Below, piece by piece: positions 56,500-61,047 of a stretch of 61,047 bases of DNA. Within the stretch, counting starts at the first letter, position 1. Every line of letters starts with the position of its first letter. The DNA is from Acetobacteraceae bacterium. Its GTDB lineage: Bacteria > Pseudomonadota > Alphaproteobacteria > Acetobacterales > Acetobacteraceae. A program made the position numbers and the translations under genes. Under the pieces are notes generated by a model, which did no database searches, was not told the DNA's origin, and saw only the letters and a list, made by a program, of their open reading frames with translations. The stretch lies in contig JAIXWG010000012.1 in assembly GCA_027482245.1 (NCBI GenBank), positions 1 through 61,047 on the forward strand, given 5' to 3'.

Positions 56500-57024
56500 A
56501 TGGCCAACGCCCCGATTCGCATCCTCGGCCTTGACCCCGGCCTCCAGCACACCGGCTGGGGGCTGGTGGAGCATGACGGCTTCCGGCTGCGCTTCTGCGC
56601 GGAAGGCGTGATCTCCACCAGGGCGGGGGAGGACCTGCCGGACCGGCTGCTGGCGCTGCACCATGGGCTGGCCAAGGTGATCGCGGAGATGCAGCCGGAT
56701 GAGGCGGCGGTGGAGAACACCTATGTGGCCCGGAACCCGGAAAGCGCGCTGAAGCTCGGCCAGGCGCGCGGCGTGGTGCTGCTGGCGCCGGCCCTGGCGG
56801 GGCTGCCGACGCGGGAATACGGCGCGATGGAAGTGAAGCGCGCCGTGGTCGGCAACGGGCATGCGGACAAGGTGCAGGTGCAGGCGATGGTGCGGCAACT
56901 GCTGCCGGGCGTGACCTTCAAGCGGGCGGACGCGGCGGATGCCTTGGCGATCGCCATCTGCCACGCGCACCACCGCAGCACGCGGAACGCCTTCGCGAAG
57001 GCCGTGGCGAAGGCGGGGCGATGA
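56500..57024 (+). CDS. ruvC: Holliday junction endonuclease RuvC
   Basis: This 174-aa nuclease cuts four-way DNA junctions during recombination, together with RuvAB. Catalytic acids D12 (LGLDPG), E72 (VENTY) and the D144/D147 pair (RADAADALAIA) are present. The 18-base gap after yebC suggests one transcript. It is followed by a 175-base gap holding two palindromes rather than the usual tight coupling to ruvA. Confidence 0.95.
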   Translation: MANAPIRILGLDPGLQHTGWGLVEHDGFRLRFCAEGVISTRAGEDLPDRLLALHHGLAKVIAEMQPDEAAVENTYVARNPESALKLGQARGVVLLAPALAGLPTREYGAMEVKRAVVGNGHADKVQVQAMVRQLLPGVTFKRADAADALAIAICHAHHRSTRNAFAKAVAKAGR

Positions 57025-57042
57025 GGGGCGGGCGGGCCTTGA

Positions 57043-57177
57043 GCCCTCTCCCCCCAACGGGGGGAGAGGGTTGGGTGACGGGGGGATCGCCCTTGCTCGT
57101 TCTCCGTCGCCCGCGGGTCGCGTCGGGGCATGCGGCCCCCCTCACCCAACCCTCTCCCCCCCGGGGGGGGAGAGGGC
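57043..57177. repeat. Two inverted REP-like family A elements between ruvC and ruvA
   Basis: The first unit, 57043-57085, has a 12-bp stem (CCCTCTCCCCCC and complement, loop AAC) followed by TTGGGTGACGGGGG. The second, 57136-57177, is the same unit in the opposite direction (CCCCCCTCACCCAACCC, then the stem). Together they form a head-to-head pair like a bacterial interspersed mosaic element. The copy at 123 is the same family. Confidence 0.85.
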
Positions 57178-57199
57178 TATCGGGCGGGAGGGCCTCGGC

Positions 57200-57823
57200 A
57201 TGATCGGGTCGCTCAAGGGCTTCGTGGAATCCGTCCATGAGGGCGGCTGCGTGCTGGACGTGAACGGCGTCGGCTACCTGGTCCACTGCTCCCGCAAGAC
57301 GCTGGACCGGCTGACGGCGCGGGAAGGCGTGCAGAAGCTGCTGGTGGAGACGCGGGTCAGCCAGGACGCGATCACGCTGTTCGGCTTCCTCGACGCGCAG
57401 GAGCGGGAGGCCTTCCTGGCGCTGATCGAGGTGAAGACGGTCGGGCCGCAGAAGGCGCTGGTCGTGCTCTCGGGCCTGACGCCGAACCAGTTGGCCCAGG
57501 CGATCGCGGCCAAGGAACGCAAGCGCCTGTCCGATGTGAAGGGGCTGGGGGCCGCGACGGCCACGCGGATCGTGGATGAGCCCGCCATGCAGAAATGGGC
57601 GATCGGCCGCGCCATGCCGGATGAGGATGGCGTCGGGGCCGTCGCCATCGCCGTCCCCGTCGTGGCGGGGGTGGAGGCGGATGCGGCTTCGGCGCTGACC
57701 AATCTCGGCTGGAAGCGGCCGGAGGCGGCGGCGGCGGTGGCGCGGGCGGCCAAGCGCCTCGGTGAGGGGGCCACGCTCAACACCCTCATCACCGAGGCCC
57801 TGAAGGACATGGCGCCGCGATGA
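57200..57823 (+). CDS. ruvA: Holliday junction helicase subunit RuvA
   Basis: This 207-aa protein binds four-way junctions and loads RuvB. Domain I starts [15 protein letters not shown], the helix-hairpin-helix region has [20 protein letters not shown] and [11 protein letters not shown], and a C-terminal RuvB-contact domain ([20 protein letters not shown]) follows. ATG 57200 is the normal start. The stop overlaps ruvB by ATGA. Confidence 0.95.
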   Translation: MIGSLKGFVESVHEGGCVLDVNGVGYLVHCSRKTLDRLTAREGVQKLLVETRVSQDAITLFGFLDAQEREAFLALIEVKTVGPQKALVVLSGLTPNQLAQAIAAKERKRLSDVKGLGAATATRIVDEPAMQKWAIGRAMPDEDGVGAVAIAVPVVAGVEADAASALTNLGWKRPEAAAAVARAAKRLGEGATLNTLITEALKDMAPR

Positions 57824-58872
57824 GTGACGAGAGGCTGACCGGCGGCGCGCGGCAGGAGGAGGACGGGGCGGAAGGCTCGCTCCGCCCGCAGAATTTGCGT
57901 GAATTCATCGGCCAGAAGACGCTGCGGGAGAACCTGGAGGTCTTCATCGGCGCCGCGAAGCAGCGGGCGGAGGCGATGGACCATGTGCTGCTCTTCGGGC
58001 CCCCCGGCCTCGGCAAGACGACGCTGGCGCAGATCGTCTCCCGCGAACTCGGCGTGGGCTTCCGCGCGACCTCCGGCCCGATCCTGCAGAAATCGGGCGA
58101 CCTGGCGGCGATCCTGACCAACCTCCAGCCGCGGGACGTGCTGTTCGTGGACGAGATCCACCGCCTGCAGCCCGCGATCGAGGAGACGCTCTACCCCGCG
58201 ATGGAGGATTTCTGCCTCGACCTCATCATCGGGGAGGGGCCGGCGGCGCGGACGGTGCGGATCGACCTGCCGCCCTTCACGCTGGTGGGCGCCACCACGC
58301 GGGCGGGGCTGCTGACCCAGCCGCTGCGCGACCGCTTCGGCATCCCGCTGCGGCTGCAATTCTACACGGTGGACGAATTGCTGCTGATCGTCCGGCGGGG
58401 GGCGGAGAAGCTGGGCTTCGCGCTGGCCGAGGACGGGGCGCTGGAGATCGCGAAGCGGTCCCGCGGCACGCCGCGCGTGGCAGGGCGCCTGCTGCGCCGC
58501 ATCCGGGACTTCGCGCTGGTCACGGGCAAGGTTGCCGACCGCGTCATGGTGGATGGCGCGCTGGCCAGGCTGGAGGTCGATCACCTGGGCCTCGATGCGC
58601 AGGACCGCCGCTACCTCCGCCGGATCGCGGAGCACCACAATGGCGGGCCCGTCGGGGTGGAGACGCTGGCCGCGGCGCTGGCCGAAAGCCGCGACACGCT
58701 GGAGGAGGTGATCGAGCCCTTTCTGATCCAGGAAGGGCTGGTGCTCCGCACGCCGCGCGGGCGGATGCTGGGGGAGCCGGGGTGGCGGCACCTCGGCCTG
58801 GCGCCGCCTGCCTCGGTTTCGGCACAGCTTGACCTTCTGCGGGACATGCCCGCCCCGGACGCTGACGGCTGA
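57820..58872 (+). CDS. ruvB: Holliday junction branch-migration ATPase RuvB
   Basis: This 350-aa AAA+ motor drives branch migration. Walker A is GPPGLGKTT, Walker B is [10 protein letters not shown], sensor 1 is GATTRAG, and the C-terminal winged helix reads [21 protein letters not shown]. Its start overlaps ruvA and its stop overlaps the thioesterase start, so the block is translated as one unit. Confidence 0.96.
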   Translation: MSDERLTGGARQEEDGAEGSLRPQNLREFIGQKTLRENLEVFIGAAKQRAEAMDHVLLFGPPGLGKTTLAQIVSRELGVGFRATSGPILQKSGDLAAILTNLQPRDVLFVDEIHRLQPAIEETLYPAMEDFCLDLIIGEGPAARTVRIDLPPFTLVGATTRAGLLTQPLRDRFGIPLRLQFYTVDELLLIVRRGAEKLGFALAEDGALEIAKRSRGTPRVAGRLLRRIRDFALVTGKVADRVMVDGALARLEVDHLGLDAQDRRYLRRIAEHHNGGPVGVETLAAALAESRDTLEEVIEPFLIQEGLVLRTPRGRMLGEPGWRHLGLAPPASVSAQLDLLRDMPAPDADG

Positions 58873-59297
58873 TGACAGCGCATCGTTACCCCCTTCGCGT
58901 CTATTTCGAGGATACCGACGCGGGCGGGGTCGCCTATCACGCCAACTACCTGAAATGGGCGGAGCGCGCCCGGACCGAATCCTTGCGCGCCATGCACTTG
59001 CCCCATGCGCTTATGATGGAGCGTTACGATGCGATGCTTGTGGTGCGGCGCATCGAAGTGGAGTATTCGGCCCCCGCCCGGCTCGATGACGCCCTGATCG
59101 TCGAGACCCGCCTGCGTGCCATGGGCGCCGCCACCCTCGACCTGACGCAGACCGTGTTGCGGGAGGAGGAGGGGAGGACGGTGCTGCTGGCGACGCTGGT
59201 GGTCGGGCTGGTGTGCGTCCGGCCGGACGGGTTGCGCCCGGTGCGCATCCCCGCGCCCTGGCGGGACGCGCTGGGCGGCAACGCCACGCCGGCATAG
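58872..59297 (+). CDS. ybgC: YbgC-type acyl-CoA thioesterase
   Basis: This 141-aa hotdog-fold enzyme hydrolyses short or acyl-phospholipid-related CoA thioesters and is a standard companion of tol-pal. The active-site motif is VYFEDTDAGGVAYHANYLKW. It joins the ruv block to the tol genes. ATG 58872 shares a base with the ruvB stop. Confidence 0.93.
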   Translation: MTAHRYPLRVYFEDTDAGGVAYHANYLKWAERARTESLRAMHLPHALMMERYDAMLVVRRIEVEYSAPARLDDALIVETRLRAMGAATLDLTQTVLREEEGRTVLLATLVVGLVCVRPDGLRPVRIPAPWRDALGGNATPA

Positions 59298-59354
59298 GGG
59301 CGCGAAACGGGTCCGGGCCTCGTCCGGATTGGATCTGGTGAAGGAGTTACGGCT

Positions 59355-60113
<759 letters not shown>

Positions 60114-60116
60114 GCC

Positions 60117-60644
<528 letters not shown>

Positions 60645-60659
60645 GAGGGAACGCCGTTC

Positions 60660-61047
60660 TTGTCCGGCCTGCTGCTGAACCCGGAGCCTGAGGACCGCGC
60701 CCTGCGGCGCTGGATCGCCGTGTCCTTCGGGCTGCACGCGCTGCTGGCCATGGCCGGGTTCATCTATGGCTTCGTGAAGCCGCTGGAGCCGCCGATCGAG
60801 ACGGCGGTGGTGGTGGAATTCACCTCCCCCGTGCCGCCGACCCAGTCGCGCGGCGAGACACCCGCGCCGACCTCCACGCCCGACCCCGTGCCGGCGCCGC
60901 CCGATGTCGCGCCCGTGCCGCCGGCGCCCACACCGCCGCGGCCGGAGCCGGTGCAGCCCGCGCCGCCGCCGCCCCCGCCGCCACCCGCCCCGCCCGCGCC
61001 GGCCACGCCGACACCGCCCGTGCCCGCGACCCCGCCGGTGCCCGTGC
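60660..61047 (+). CDS. tolA: TolA-like protein, N-terminal part (runs off right edge)
   Basis: A TTG at 60660 with GAGAGGGA upstream opens a frame of at least 129 codons to the window end. It starts [17 protein letters not shown], has one helix ([20 protein letters not shown]), then a long Pro-rich region (repeated [18 protein letters not shown]). Position after tolR and the N-terminal anchor identify TolA/TonB-like protein. The C-terminal Pal/TolB-binding domain lies outside the window. Confidence 0.87.
   Translation, partial: MSGLLLNPEPEDRALRRWIAVSFGLHALLAMAGFIYGFVKPLEPPIETAVVVEFTSPVPPTQSRGETPAPTSTPDPVPAPPDVAPVPPAPTPPRPEPVQPAPPPPPPPPAPPAPATPTPPVPATPPVPV

Overview
The window is very GC-rich DNA with strong GC bias at third codon positions. 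Its gene content (PhoX/DUF839 proteins, Bug-type binding proteins, an ELM1-family protein, the yebC-ruvCAB-ybgC-tolQRA block, a possible CtrA-type box) fits an alphaproteobacterium, most likely an Acetobacteraceae member of the Roseomonas type. The genus is an inference from gene families; no rRNA or tRNA gene was recognised. All assignments come from reading sequence motifs, without database searches.

Layout. 1-116: end of an IS5-like element running off the left edge. 0.2-7.6 kb: class III aminotransferase, then a BisC/DMSO-reductase-like molybdoenzyme overlapping a PhoX-like paralog, then a full PhoX-like phosphatase. 7.8-12.3 kb: Bug-family binding protein, DHA2-type MFS pump, DUF3597 and DUF2254 proteins. 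12.3-17.4 kb (minus): peptide ABC permeases, a VOC protein and a family 5 binding protein, followed by two adjacent ParE-type toxin-antitoxin pairs whose toxins are both damaged. 17.4-23.1 kb: pyrE, an ELM1-family gene, an MsrQ-like membrane protein and a large RTX-repeat protein with a CtrA-like box upstream. 23.2-30.0 kb: tartrate dehydrogenase-like gene, then a TetR-headed polyamine-type ABC operon with overlapping cistrons, and a lone NMT1-type binding protein. 30.1-36.1 kb: BenE transporter, then a divergent OmpR-type response regulator and a soluble multi-PAS hybrid kinase with direct repeats between them. 36.1-45.6 kb: an orphan 79-aa protein behind a Fur-box promoter, a TSUP-racemase-binding protein operon, a second TSUP gene, an orphan lipoprotein, iron-type ABC genes and an unrecognised 216-aa protein. 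45.65-46.06 kb is the only gene-free stretch above 300 bp; it holds four helically phased CAATTG sites and a terminator. 46-53.7 kb: citrate synthase, an SNase-like nuclease, a SixA-CHAD pair, an SDR-DUF6134-photolyase operon and a GNAT gene. 53.7-61 kb: a GGDEF-EAL protein, then yebC-ruvC-ruvA-ruvB-ybgC-tolQ-tolR-tolA, with tolA cut by the right edge.

How the genes work together. Most of the window is transport and metabolism typical of an environmental heterotroph: four ABC uptake systems or fragments, only one with its own ATPase, plus a Bug protein, BenE and two TSUP carriers. Core functions are pyrE, gltA, Holliday-junction processing (ruvCAB) and envelope maintenance (tol). Small intergenic palindromes of two families recur at gene ends and inside the ruv cluster.

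No single complete novel defence or biosynthetic system was found. The most promising leads are the Fur-box small-protein locus with an unusual palindromic promoter spacer, the decaying tandem toxin-antitoxin locus with a near-identical 57-bp repeat, the phased CAATTG array upstream of an unrecognised gene, and several enzymes lacking expected active-site residues.
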